64,000 bases of DNA from Streptomyces corallincola. GTDB taxonomy: Bacteria; Actinomycetota; Actinomycetes; Streptomycetales; Streptomycetaceae. Under the pieces are notes generated by a model. That model did not search any database, was not told where the DNA came from, and saw nothing but the letters and a program-made list of their open reading frames with translations. This document shows positions 45,094-53,986 of the stretch, piece by piece. The stretch covers positions 1 through 64,000 of the forward strand of contig NZ_JAHRXF010000021.1 of the NCBI RefSeq assembly GCF_019104725.1. Direction: 5' to 3'. Numbering within the stretch: the first letter of the stretch is position 1; every line of letters begins with the position of its first letter. The position numbers were made by a program, and so were the translations under genes.

Positions 45094-45265
45094 CTCCTTC
45101 CCAGGTCCGCCTGCCGGGTTAGCTGTCGGGTTCGGGCGGGTGTCTCGGAAGGGTTGCCCTACGGCCTCGCCCCGTCACCGGACGGGAGTCGGCCGATTCA
45201 CCCCAGGGATCGGTGGGTCCCCGGCTCCGCGCGCCCTGCGGCGCGTACGGACTCGGCGGAGACCG
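45094..45265 (-). promoter_or_regulatory. c-di-AMP (ydaO/yuaA) riboswitch
   Basis: Minus strand shows the core of the ydaO class in order: GGGGACCCA, TGGGGTGAATC, TAGGGCAACCCTTCCGA, then CCCGAACCCGACAGCTAACC and GGCAGGCGGACC, closing at GGGAAGGAG (45094). This matches the B. subtilis ydaO aptamer apart from GC-richer stems. It precedes a wall hydrolase, as often in Streptomyces. Boundaries are approximate. Confidence 0.88.
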
Positions 45266-45472
45266 CACGGCCGGCGACGTTCGCCGGAAGGGTGCGTACG
45301 GTCTGCGGGAAATCTAGCCAACTCGTGTGCCTTCCGTGAAGGTTGGTGCGGTAAATGTCCGATACATTTCCGTGACCTCCGTCGCTTTTCCCGCTCCCGT
45401 GACCTCTCGCCTGCGCAGCGTGAGGGCGGAGGGCGGCCCGTGAGGTGTGCGGGTTTCCGGGGCGTGACCCGG

Positions 45473-45495
45473 TTGTCGGTGCGGCGCCCTAGACT
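45473..45495 (+). promoter_or_regulatory. RecA-NDp-type (LexA-independent) DNA-damage promoter of pcrA
   Basis: TTGTCGGTG (45473-45481), exactly 8 bases, TAGACT (45490-45495). Fits the mycobacterial tTGTCRgtg-N8-TAnnnT promoter used by PafBC. The pcrA ATG is 9 bases further. Confidence 0.8.
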
Positions 45496-45504
45496 CGGAG
45501 GGCG

Positions 45505-47988
45505 ATGAGCAGCCTCTTTGACGACAGCTTCCTGGCGGCCCTCCAGTCCCCGCGCGGACACGACGAGGAACCCCCGCCGCCGCCCGAGGACGATCACGCT
45601 CCGGAACCGATTCCGGACGATCTGTTCGGCGGGAAGTTCGACGCGCCGCCGGACCGTGACGCGTACTACCGCGACGGCGCCCCCCGCCCGGTGCTGGACG
45701 CGGCGGCCCTGCTGGACGGGCTGAACGACAACCAGCGCGCGGCCGTCACGCACGCGGGCGCCCCGCTGCTCATCGTCGCGGGCGCGGGCTCCGGCAAGAC
45801 GCGGGTGCTCACCCACCGCATCGCCCACCTGCTCGCTGAACGGCACGTCCACCCCGGCCAGATCCTCGCCATCACCTTCACCAACAAGGCGGCCGGTGAG
45901 ATGAAGGAGCGCGTCGAGCACCTCGTGGGCCCGCGCGCGGGCGCGATGTGGGTGATGACGTTCCACAGCGCGTGCGTGCGCATCCTGCGCCGCGAGTCCA
46001 AGAAGCTCGGCTTCACCTCGTCGTTCTCGATCTACGACGCGGCCGACAGCAAGCGTCTGATGGCCCTGGTCTGCCGCGACCTGGACCTCGACCCCAAGCG
46101 CTACCCGCCCAAGTCCTTCAGCGCCAAGATCAGCAACCTCAAGAACGAGCTGATCGACGAGGAGGACTTCGCCGCGCAGGCCACCGACGGCTTCGAGAAG
46201 ACCCTCGCCCAGGCGTACGCGCTCTACCAGTCGCGCCTGCGCGAGGCCAACGCGCTGGACTTCGACGACCTGATCATGACCACGGTCAACCTGCTCCGCG
46301 CCTTCCCCGACGTGGCCGAGCACTACCGCCGCCGCTTCCGGCACGTCCTGGTGGACGAGTACCAGGACACCAACCACGCGCAGTACGCCCTGGTCCGCGA
46401 GCTGGTCGGCACCGGCGCCCACGACGAGGACGTACCCCCCGCCGAGAGCGACCTGCCCCCGGCCGAGCTGTGCGTGGTGGGTGACGCGGACCAGTCGATC
46501 TACGCCTTCCGGGGCGCGACCATCCGCAACATCCTCCAGTTCGAGGAGGACTACCCGAACGCGACGACGATCCTGCTGGAGCAGAACTACCGCTCCACGC
46601 AGACCATCCTGACCGCCGCCAACGCCGTCATCGAGCGCAACGAGTCCCGCCGCCCGAAGAACCTGTGGACCAACGCGGGCCAGGGCGCGGGCATCACCGG
46701 CTATGTCGCGGACACCGAGCACGACGAGGCGCAGTTCGTCGCCGAGGAGATAGACCGTCTCACCGACGCGGGCGACGCCAAGGCCGGTGATGTGGCCGTC
46801 TTCTACCGGACCAACGCCCAGTCCCGTGTCTTCGAGGAGATCTTCATCCGCGTCGGCCTGCCGTACAAGGTCGTCGGCGGGGTCCGCTTCTACGAGCGCA
46901 AGGAGGTCCGGGACGTCCTGGCCTATCTGCGGGTGCTGTCCAACCCGGAGGACGCGGTGCCGCTGCGCCGCATCCTCAACGTGCCCAAGCGGGGCATCGG
47001 GGAGCGCGCCGAGGCGATGATCGACGCCCTCGCCCAGCGCGAGAAGGTCAGCTTCCCGCAGGCGCTGAAGCGGGTGGACGAGGCGTACGGCATGGCCGCG
47101 CGGTCCGCCAACGCCGTCAAGCGGTTCAACACGCTGATGGAGGACCTGCGGACGGTCGTGGAGTCCGGCGCCGGACCGGCGACCGTGCTGGAGGCCGTGC
47201 TCGAACGCACCGGCTATCTGGCCGAGTTGCAGTCCTCCACCGACCCGCAGGACGAGACCCGCATCGAGAACCTCCAGGAACTCGCCGCCGTGGCGCTGGA
47301 GTTCGAGCAGGAGCGCGGCGAGGGCGAGTCGGGCACGCTGTCCGACTTCCTGGAGCAGGTCGCGCTGGTCGCGGACTCCGACCAGATCCCCGACGAGGAG
47401 GACGGCAACGGCGTCATCACCCTGATGACCCTGCACACCGCCAAGGGACTCGAGTTCCCGGTGGTGTTCCTCACCGGCATGGAGGACGGCGTCTTCCCGC
47501 ACATGCGCGCCCTCGGCCAGACCAAGGAACTGGAGGAGGAACGCCGCCTGGCGTACGTGGGGATCACCCGCGCCCGCGAGCGGCTGTACCTCACCCGGTC
47601 CGCGATGCGCAGCGCCTGGGGCCAGCCCTCGTACAACCCGCCCTCCCGGTTCCTGGAGGAGATCCCGGCCCAGCACCTCCAGTGGAAGCGCACCGGCGCG
47701 ACCGCTCCGGTGTCCGCCGGGCCCACGTCGGGGATCGCGGCCTCGCTGTCCTCGTCCCGTTCGCGCTCCTCGGCGTCGGGCGCTTCCGGCTTCGCCACGC
47801 GCCGGGGCGCCACCGAGAAGCCGGTGGCCGCGCTCTCCATCGGTGACCGCGTCACGCACGACCAGTTCGGCCTCGGCACGGTTGTCGGGGTCAAGGGCAC
47901 CGGCGCGCAGACCGAGGCGACCATCGACTTCGGCGACGAGAAGCCCAAGCGGCTGCTGCTGCGCTACGCCCCGGTCGAGAAGCTGTAG
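45505..47988 (+). CDS. pcrA: ATP-dependent DNA helicase PcrA/UvrD
   Basis: An 827-residue superfamily 1A 3'-5' helicase for nucleotide-excision repair and clearing of stalled complexes. Seen: acidic/Pro N-terminal tail (1-65), Q-motif LNDNQRAAV, Walker A AGAGSGKT (about 92-99), DEYQDT (motif II), GDADQSIYAFRGA (motif III), LEQNYRS (motif IV), VNVF-region replaced by VITLMTLHTAKGLEF (motif V) and VGITRARERLYLT (motif VI), and a C-terminal Tudor-like RNA-polymerase-binding module (GDRVTHDQFGLGTVV to PVEKL). ATG 45505 after GGAGG. Driven by a DNA-damage-type promoter. Confidence 0.97.
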   Translation: MSSLFDDSFLAALQSPRGHDEEPPPPPEDDHAPEPIPDDLFGGKFDAPPDRDAYYRDGAPRPVLDAAALLDGLNDNQRAAVTHAGAPLLIVAGAGSGKTRVLTHRIAHLLAERHVHPGQILAITFTNKAAGEMKERVEHLVGPRAGAMWVMTFHSACVRILRRESKKLGFTSSFSIYDAADSKRLMALVCRDLDLDPKRYPPKSFSAKISNLKNELIDEEDFAAQATDGFEKTLAQAYALYQSRLREANALDFDDLIMTTVNLLRAFPDVAEHYRRRFRHVLVDEYQDTNHAQYALVRELVGTGAHDEDVPPAESDLPPAELCVVGDADQSIYAFRGATIRNILQFEEDYPNATTILLEQNYRSTQTILTAANAVIERNESRRPKNLWTNAGQGAGITGYVADTEHDEAQFVAEEIDRLTDAGDAKAGDVAVFYRTNAQSRVFEEIFIRVGLPYKVVGGVRFYERKEVRDVLAYLRVLSNPEDAVPLRRILNVPKRGIGERAEAMIDALAQREKVSFPQALKRVDEAYGMAARSANAVKRFNTLMEDLRTVVESGAGPATVLEAVLERTGYLAELQSSTDPQDETRIENLQELAAVALEFEQERGEGESGTLSDFLEQVALVADSDQIPDEEDGNGVITLMTLHTAKGLEFPVVFLTGMEDGVFPHMRALGQTKELEEERRLAYVGITRARERLYLTRSAMRSAWGQPSYNPPSRFLEEIPAQHLQWKRTGATAPVSAGPTSGIAASLSSSRSRSSASGASGFATRRGATEKPVAALSIGDRVTHDQFGLGTVVGVKGTGAQTEATIDFGDEKPKRLLLRYAPVEKL

Positions 47989-48012
47989 CCGTACGGCCCC
48001 TGTTGACGAGTG

Positions 48013-48042
48013 GAGCCCCGCCGGAAGCGTCCGGCGGGGCTC
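48013..48042. terminator. 13-bp bidirectional terminator
   Basis: GAGCCCCGCCGGA (48013-48025), AGCG loop, TCCGGCGGGGCTC (48030-48042), between convergent pcrA and the M23 peptidase gene. Confidence 0.85.
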
Positions 48043-48061
48043 GACTGGTTTGTGCGGAAGG

Positions 48062-49627
48062 CTAGTTCGGGTTCAGACCATGACTGCGCAGCCACGGCAG
48101 CGGGTCCACGGCCGCGCCGCCCCCGGGGCGCACCTCGAAGTGCAGGTGCGGGCCGGTGGAGTTGCCGGAGTTCCCGGAGTACGCGATCGGCTGACCCGCC
48201 TTGACGACGGTCCCGGAGGGCACCCGGTAACTGGAGAGGTGGCAGTACCACGTCTCCGTGCCGTCCTTCGCGGTCAGGATCAGCATGTTGCCGTAGGCGC
48301 TGTTCCACTGGGTGCGGACGGTGCCGTCGGTCGCGGCCATCACCGTCGTGCCGTACGCCACAGGGAAGTCGATGCCGGTGTGCACGGACATCCAGTTCAC
48401 GCCCGCCTGCCCGAAGTAGGCGCTGAGTCCGTGCTGGGCGACGGGCAGGACGAACTTGGGGCGCAGCCGCTCCTTGAGCGCGGCCTCGGCCGCCGCCTTC
48501 TTCTGCTGGAGTTCCTGCTGCGCCTTGAGGTCGATGCGCTCCTGGGTGCGGCTGGCGCGGTCGGTGAAGTCATCGACGCCCGCCGAGAGCGTGCGCAGCT
48601 GCGCGTCCAGCTTGCCGTTGGCGACGGACGGCTGCACGGCGTGCGCGCCGTCCGGTGCGGCGGCCGCGGTGTCGGCGCTGTCGTCGGAGAAGTCGCCGAC
48701 GGAGGCGACGGCGACACCCGCGACCCCCATCACACACGCCGACGGTACGGCGATCGTCAGCAGCGCCGACCGCTTGGCGGGCGTACGGCGCCGGGCGCGC
48801 GAGCCGCTCCGGGTGGCCGGGCGGGCCGCCGGGACGGTCTCCTCCTGGTCGTCGAGAAGGGGCGCCACGGCGGGCAGTTCACGGGTGTTCCCACTCAAGT
48901 CGTCGGCGGTATCGATGAGTTCGCCGTCATGGGCGTCCTCGTCACGATCGCCTTCGTACCCGCCTTCGGGCGCGCCCTCGTAGCCCGGCTGCTCGGCGAA
49001 GGCGGTGGTGTCGAAGCTGGTGGTGTCGAAGGTGCCGGTGGCGTGGAGGTCGTACGTGCCGGTCGCCTGCGGGTCGTACGGCTGCTCGGCGTACGCCTCG
49101 TGGGTGTCGTACGCGGTGCCGCTGTTCCACCGGGTGGCGTCGTAGGTACCGGTGTCGAAGGTCTGGGTGCCCCAGTCCCACTGCTGGGTGGCGTCGGCGG
49201 CCTGCTGCTCCGGCAACTGCCAGGCCGAGGAGTCCCACTGGCCGCTGGCGTCGGTGCCGGTGGCCTGCTCGGGGAGGGTCCAGGCGGAGGTGTCGTACGC
49301 GCCGGTCCCGTAGGCGCCGGTGTCGTACGTGCCCGTGTCGTAGGTCCCGGTCTCGTACGTCCCGGTGTCGTAGCCGGTGTGCTGCCCGGTGGCGTACGGG
49401 TCGTGGGGCTGCTGGGCGCCGGTCTGCCAGGAGGCGGTGTCGTAGGCGCCGGTGGGGAAGGTGCCCGTGGCGGGGTCGGCCGTGAAGGCGGTCGGGGCCC
49501 AGCCGTCGTGCGTGGTGTGGTCGTCGTAACGGACTTCCGGGGTCCCGTAGGGCGCGTAGCGCGCGGTGGTGGCGTCGGAAGCCGGGGCCGGGGTGGTCAT
49601 GGTCCCCGACGGGTGACGATCGTTCAC
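48062..49627 (-). CDS. M23 (LytM) metallopeptidase with Tyr-Asp-Thr-Gly repeat domain
   Basis: A 521-residue membrane-anchored wall endopeptidase. The N-terminal 290 residues are a cytoplasmic low-complexity region with TGTYDTG-type repeats (TYETGTYDTGTYDTGAYGTG) plus Trp-rich AWxLPEQ units. Then a basic segment and transmembrane helix (LLTIAVPSACVMGVAGVAVA, about 355-375), a coiled coil (about 405-440), and a C-terminal M23 domain with zinc residues in HTGIDFP and HLHFEV. GTG 49627 follows AAAGAGAAG; ATG 49600 is an alternative. The order helix-coil-LytM suggests cell division or sporulation wall turnover. Confidence 0.92.
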   Translation of the reverse strand: MNDRHPSGTMTTPAPASDATTARYAPYGTPEVRYDDHTTHDGWAPTAFTADPATGTFPTGAYDTASWQTGAQQPHDPYATGQHTGYDTGTYETGTYDTGTYDTGAYGTGAYDTSAWTLPEQATGTDASGQWDSSAWQLPEQQAADATQQWDWGTQTFDTGTYDATRWNSGTAYDTHEAYAEQPYDPQATGTYDLHATGTFDTTSFDTTAFAEQPGYEGAPEGGYEGDRDEDAHDGELIDTADDLSGNTRELPAVAPLLDDQEETVPAARPATRSGSRARRRTPAKRSALLTIAVPSACVMGVAGVAVASVGDFSDDSADTAAAAPDGAHAVQPSVANGKLDAQLRTLSAGVDDFTDRASRTQERIDLKAQQELQQKKAAAEAALKERLRPKFVLPVAQHGLSAYFGQAGVNWMSVHTGIDFPVAYGTTVMAATDGTVRTQWNSAYGNMLILTAKDGTETWYCHLSSYRVPSGTVVKAGQPIAYSGNSGNSTGPHLHFEVRPGGGAAVDPLPWLRSHGLNPN

Positions 49628-49675
49628 CAACTTCTCTTTCGCCTCGACAACAGGGGCTGCCAGAGCAGTGCGGCG

Positions 49676-49705
49676 ACTGTACCCGGCGGTATGCGGGCGC
49701 GACAA
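49676..49705 (-). promoter_or_regulatory. Putative promoter of the M23 peptidase gene
   Basis: Minus strand TTGTCG (49705-49700), 18 bases, TACAGT (49681-49676); the gene starts about 50 bases further at 49627. Confidence 0.55.
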
Positions 49706-49889
49706 TCTTCTGCGGGTTTCGCGCGGCCGGAAACGGGCATTCTCCCGTGTTTTGGCCGCGGGCGGGCTCCGGTTTGGCCCTGCGTTCGGGACATGTTCGA
49801 CGTACGGTGACGGCGAGTCACCGAAATTCCCGCGCTTCGGCGTCCTTTCCGACGGGTGCCCGGGCGGTCGGCGCGCGCTCACCGCACCG

Positions 49890-50744
49890 TCAGACCGCCG
49901 CCCGCCCGCTCCCCGGCCGTTCCCCGGCGGGCGCCGTGTCGAGCACCTCGCGTATCCGGACGGCGACGGCGGGGTGCACGGGGAGTGCCAGATGACCGAT
50001 GCCGGTCACGCGCACGTTGTCGGCGTCCAGGTCGGGGTGGTCCACGCGGGCCGTCTCCTGCGGCACCATCACCGAGTCCAGGTCGCTCCAGAACCCGACG
50101 AACCGTGTCCGGCAGCCCGGCGCGGGGCGGGCCAGCTCCTCGATCAGCGGCGAGCCGGGCCGCATCTGCCGGACGATCGGGTGCGCCCCGGCCAGCGGGA
50201 CCGCGCGGGTGCCGGAGTGCGGGGTGCCGAGGGTGACCAGGGTGCGGACCCGCAGGTCACCGCCGAGACACTGGGCGTAGTACCGCGCGATGAGGCCACC
50301 GAGGCTGTGCCCCACCACGTCCACCCGGTCGCTGCCGGTGCGCTCGCAGATCTCCTCGATGTGCCGCCCGAGGAGTTCGGCGGCGGTGCGTATGTCGCAG
50401 GTCAGCGGAGAGTAGTTGAGGGAGGCGATCCGTCGGCCGCCGTCGCGGGCCAGGCTGCGGCGCAGCAGGACGAAGACCGAGCGGTTGTCGATGAAGCCGT
50501 GCAGCAGCACCACCGGCGGACCGGAGCGCTCCGGCAGCCGGGCCGCCCCGCCTCCGCGCGCCGGGTGCGCGGCCGGGCGGCGCTCCTGGACCAGGCCGGT
50601 CGGATAGAGCAAAAGGTGACCGGCGAGGATCGCGGCCTCCAGCGCGGTGGCCTTCAACAGGGCCGCGGAGAGATCGGTGAGTCTGCCGGGCCACAGGCGC
50701 CGGTACAGCGGGAGGAAATACGGCAGTGCCCCGGTGACCTTCAT
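49890..50744 (-). CDS. Alpha/beta hydrolase (lipase/PGAP1-like)
   Basis: A 284-residue esterase-fold protein. Seen: VVLLHGFIDNRSVF (oxyanion region), nucleophile elbow VVGHSLGGLIARYYAQ, acid region near LDSVMVPQETAR and catalytic His in GIGHLALPVHP. An N-terminal hydrophobic stretch (LEAAILAGHLLLYP) may associate it with the membrane. ATG 50744 behind GGAGG. Substrate unknown; similar proteins are called lipase or PGAP1-like. The open frame runs far upstream but is not coding there. Confidence 0.88.
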   Translation of the reverse strand: MKVTGALPYFLPLYRRLWPGRLTDLSAALLKATALEAAILAGHLLLYPTGLVQERRPAAHPARGGGAARLPERSGPPVVLLHGFIDNRSVFVLLRRSLARDGGRRIASLNYSPLTCDIRTAAELLGRHIEEICERTGSDRVDVVGHSLGGLIARYYAQCLGGDLRVRTLVTLGTPHSGTRAVPLAGAHPIVRQMRPGSPLIEELARPAPGCRTRFVGFWSDLDSVMVPQETARVDHPDLDADNVRVTGIGHLALPVHPAVAVRIREVLDTAPAGERPGSGRAAV

Positions 50745-50928
50745 CGGCCGACCTCCAGTCGGCGCACGGGGCTCACGACCCGGCCCGTACGCCCTCATGT
50801 CCCACCATGTGATTTCCCCCTCGCTCCGCGCCGAAAACCGCCGGTTGCGGGATGCTGGGGATAACGTTCGTTCACTTCCCGACGGGTGGCGGCGCGCGCG
50901 CCGGATGTGCGGTACTTGTCGGTACGGG

Positions 50929-50946
50929 CGGAAGCGGTCGCTTCCG
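50929..50946. promoter_or_regulatory. 18-bp palindrome upstream of icmB
   Basis: CGGAAGCG GT CGCTTCCG, 8-bp arms, ending 23 bases before the icmB ATG. A likely operator for an unidentified dimeric regulator. Confidence 0.5.
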
Positions 50947-50969
50947 TGGTCGCTTGCATGGAGGCAACG

Positions 50970-51401
50970 ATGGCTGTGGCAGCCGGTCCGACCGGTCCGA
51001 TCCGCGTGGTGGTGGCGAAACCGGGGCTCGACGGCCACGATCGCGGGGCCAAGGTCATCGCGCGGGCGCTGCGCGACGGCGGCATGGAAGTCATCTACAC
51101 CGGGTTGCACCAGACCCCGGAGCAGATCGTGGACACCGCCATCCAGGAGGACGCCGACGCCATCGGCCTCTCCATCCTCTCCGGCGCCCACAACACGCTG
51201 TTCGCCGCCGTCCTCGACCTGCTCAAGCAGCGCGAGGCCGAGGACATCCTCGTCTTCGGCGGCGGGATCATCCCGGAGGAGGACATCGCGCCCCTCAAGG
51301 AGAAGGGGGTCGCGGCGATCTTCACCCCCGGCGCGACGACCACGGCCATCGTGGAGTGGGTGCGGGAGAACGTGCGTCAGGCAGCGGCTTCCGGGGGCTG
51401 A
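50970..51401 (+). CDS. icmB: Isobutyryl-CoA mutase small (B12-binding) subunit
   Basis: A 143-residue cobalamin-binding domain protein. Seen: VVVAKPGLDGHDRGAKVIARALRDGG (DxHxxG with the cobalt-ligand His), GLSILSGAH and VFGGGIIPEED, the three B12-binding segments. In streptomycetes the free subunit IcmB joins IcmA to interconvert isobutyryl-CoA and n-butyryl-CoA, feeding polyketide starter units; the large subunit is not in this window. ATG 50970 lies 5 bases after GGAGG. It could also partner another B12 mutase. Confidence 0.88.
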   Translation: MAVAAGPTGPIRVVVAKPGLDGHDRGAKVIARALRDGGMEVIYTGLHQTPEQIVDTAIQEDADAIGLSILSGAHNTLFAAVLDLLKQREAEDILVFGGGIIPEEDIAPLKEKGVAAIFTPGATTTAIVEWVRENVRQAAASGG

Positions 51402-51725
51402 GGCGGGATTCGCTCCGGGTTCGGCCGGTGGGCCGGGTGGGAGTTGGGTGACCGGCCGGGTGCCGGGTGCCGCGTGTGGGGTGCCTGGCGACGGGGGCGG
51501 CGGGTGCCGGGGCGTTCGGGGCGCCGACTGCCGTGCTCGGTGCGTTCGGGGGCGCCGACTGTCATGTGCCGGGCGGGACGCGTGCGTTGAGCGGGGCTCG
51601 TGCGCTGGACAGGCCCGCCTGTCCGCCGGGCAAGGCCCATCTGCCCGGCGGGGCACGTGGGGTACGGGGCTGATCCGACCGGCGGTGCTCAATGTGCCGG
51701 GTGGGGCTCATCCACCGTGTGCGGC
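51402..51725. other. Gene-free gap with G-rich imperfect repeats
   Basis: 324 bases between convergent icmB and the DUF5691 gene. GCGTTCGGGG...CGCCGACTG occurs twice (about 51510 and 51541) and GTGCCGGGTGGGG twice (about 51692 and 51730). Apart from the hairpins at 51607-51651 nothing functional is seen. Confidence 0.5.
51607..51651. terminator. Two overlapping hairpins between icmB and DUF5691 gene
   Basis: GGACAGGC CC GCCTGTCC (51607-51624) and CCGCCGGGCA / TGCCCGGCGG (51623-51632 with 51642-51651). They share two bases, so only one forms fully at a time. Confidence 0.6.
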
Positions 51726-53816
51726 TCATGTGCCGGGTGGGGTCAGTTCCTCTGCCATCGTCGCCCGCAGCCGTAGCGTGGCCGTGAGGCGCTGGAAGGC
51801 TTCCGCCCAGTAGCCGCCCGCGCCGGGTGAGGCGTCCTCGGACTCGTCGGGCACCGCGAGCAGACCCGCGAGGCGGGCCGCCTCCGCCGGGTCGAGGCAG
51901 CGTTCCGCCAGGCCCATCACCCCGCTGAAGCTCCACGGGTAACTTCCCGCGTCCCGCGCGATGTTCAGCGCGTCCACCACCGCCCGGCCCAGCGCGGGCG
52001 CCCACGGCACCGCGCATACCCCGAGCAACTGGAACGCCTCGGACAGGCCGTGCGCCGCGATGAAACCACCGACCCAGGCGGCCCGTTCCCCGGCCTCCAG
52101 GGTGATCAGCAGTTTCGCCCGCTCGGCCAGCGAGACCGCGCCCGGACCGGCCGCCTCCGGGGCCGACGGCTCCCCGAGCAGCGCCCGCGACCACTCCGCG
52201 TCCCGCTGCCGTACGGCCGCCCGGCACCAGGCCGCGTGCAACTCGCCCTGCCAGTCGTCCGCCACCGGCAACGCGACGATCTCCTCCGGGGTGCGCCCGC
52301 CGAGCCGGTCCCGCCAAGTGTCCAGCGGGGTGGCCTCCACCAACTGGGCCAGCCACCAGGAGCGTTCACCCCGGCCGGCCGGGGGTTTCGCCGTCACGCC
52401 GTCCCGCTCCATGTCCGGGTCGCAGGCGAAGGGCGCCTCCACGGCGAGCGCGGGTCCGGTGCCCGTGTGATCGACGGCCACGCAGGCCGACGCCCGTGCC
52501 GCCATCCGCACCCCGAGCGCCGAACCCGGCAGCGCCGACAGCAGTTCGGCCGCCGTCGCCCGGACATTGCGGCTGCGGTCGGCCAACGCCCGCTCCAGGA
52601 ACGGTTCGTCCGCCGGGGACAGACCCGTGCGCAGCGAGTCGAGGAACATCAGCCGGTCCTCGGCGCGTTCGGCCGCCCAGGTCTCCGCCAGCAGCGCGCG
52701 GGCCGCCTCCGGGTCGCGGGTGCGCAGAGTGCCCAGCAGCGCGACCCGCTCCGCGAACAGGCCCTCCTCCCAGAGCCGCCGTACGCCCGCCTCGTCGCCG
52801 GAGCCGGGCTGCGAGGCCGTACCGCCCGCCGCCGAGCGCAGGGCGAACCGCCAGTCCGGGTTCAGCCGGGCCAGCCACAGCGCCCGCTGCCCCGCGAACG
52901 CCAGCGCCGCCGGGCGCAGATCCGTACGGCCGCGCGCCGCGTCCAGCAGTGCGGGCAGCGCCTGCGGGGGTGCCGCGTACCCGTGCGCGTTCGCCGCCGC
53001 GAGCCACTGCGGCAGCAGCTCCGTCAGATCCGGCGCGCCGCCCCGCCGCCCACTCCCGCTCCCGGAACGGTCGGCCAGCAGCAGCGCCAGCCGCCGCGCC
53101 GCGTCCGGCGGCACCTGCGGACGCCGGTCCACCGCGACGGGTTCCAGCCGCTTCCCCACCGCCCCCGCCCGCAACCCCGCCCGCCGCCGCACGGTCGCCA
53201 CCGCGGCGGCGTCGAGCAGGGCGAGCGGCGCGTTCCCGGCGGCGCCCGGTGTCCCCGGGGTCGGGGGGCGGCGGTCGGTGCCTAGGAGGGCGGTGGTGAG
53301 GAGGTCCTGCCAGGGGGTGGCAGGGGCGGTGGGGGTGGTGGGTGCCGGTGGTGCTTGCGGGGCCGGTGTCTGTGCGGGGGTGGTCCGGGGTGGGTGCGAA
53401 GTGGGCTTCGGAGATGGGGGGTTGGGGTGATGTTCGGGGGCGGGGTGAGGTGCGGGGTCGGGTGTCAGGGACGCGTTGGAGAGGGCGCCGCCGTGGGCCG
53501 ATGGGCGGGGAAGGCTCGCGCCGGGCGTGCCGGGGGCGGTTGCCGGGGACGGGCGGCGGCTGTGGCCGGGCGGCCCGGCCACCACGCCGCGTGTGCCGTC
53601 GGCCGCTGCCTCACGTCGTCCGGGTGTGCCTGCGGCGATGGGCGCGGAGGGGAGTTCGCCCGCAGGGGAGTTGTGGTCCGAGCCCGGTGCCGTGCCGTGG
53701 GGCGCCGGTTCGGGAAGGGCCCAACTTCGTGACTGAAAAGCCTCGTTCAGTGACACGACCTCGCTCATCGCGGGTGCCGTTGCCTCGGCCGGGGTCCTGG
53801 GGGTGATCGGGTTCAC
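51726..53816 (-). CDS. DUF5691-family protein
   Basis: A large protein (696 residues from GTG 53816, 680 from ATG 53768; the frame is open even further). The first 140 residues are Pro/Ala-rich and poorly ordered. The body starts at WQDLLTTALLGTDRR and is a helical, HEAT-like array rich in Leu, Ala and Trp (LWLARLNPDWRFAL; LLAETWAAERAEDRLMFLDSL; LADRSRNVRATAAELLSALP). No catalytic motif is visible. It lies just downstream of the SWIM gene on the same strand (170 bases), and is presumably part of the same damage-driven operon. Family assignment is from gene context and general resemblance. Confidence 0.75.
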   Translation of the reverse strand: MNPITPRTPAEATAPAMSEVVSLNEAFQSRSWALPEPAPHGTAPGSDHNSPAGELPSAPIAAGTPGRREAAADGTRGVVAGPPGHSRRPSPATAPGTPGASLPRPSAHGGALSNASLTPDPAPHPAPEHHPNPPSPKPTSHPPRTTPAQTPAPQAPPAPTTPTAPATPWQDLLTTALLGTDRRPPTPGTPGAAGNAPLALLDAAAVATVRRRAGLRAGAVGKRLEPVAVDRRPQVPPDAARRLALLLADRSGSGSGRRGGAPDLTELLPQWLAAANAHGYAAPPQALPALLDAARGRTDLRPAALAFAGQRALWLARLNPDWRFALRSAAGGTASQPGSGDEAGVRRLWEEGLFAERVALLGTLRTRDPEAARALLAETWAAERAEDRLMFLDSLRTGLSPADEPFLERALADRSRNVRATAAELLSALPGSALGVRMAARASACVAVDHTGTGPALAVEAPFACDPDMERDGVTAKPPAGRGERSWWLAQLVEATPLDTWRDRLGGRTPEEIVALPVADDWQGELHAAWCRAAVRQRDAEWSRALLGEPSAPEAAGPGAVSLAERAKLLITLEAGERAAWVGGFIAAHGLSEAFQLLGVCAVPWAPALGRAVVDALNIARDAGSYPWSFSGVMGLAERCLDPAEAARLAGLLAVPDESEDASPGAGGYWAEAFQRLTATLRLRATMAEELTPPGT

Positions 53817-53986
53817 GGTGCTCGTACGTCCTCTCGGTGAGGCGGCCGGGGTGGGCGACGGGGGCGGGGCGTATCCGCAAAGTCCAGCCGCCTGTACGGA
53901 GGGTGGGACCGGTGGTGTCGGGTTCGGGTCCTTGGCGTGCCCGGCATCGATAGGCCGATGGGACTCCGCTGCCGCAGTCCGGGGCG

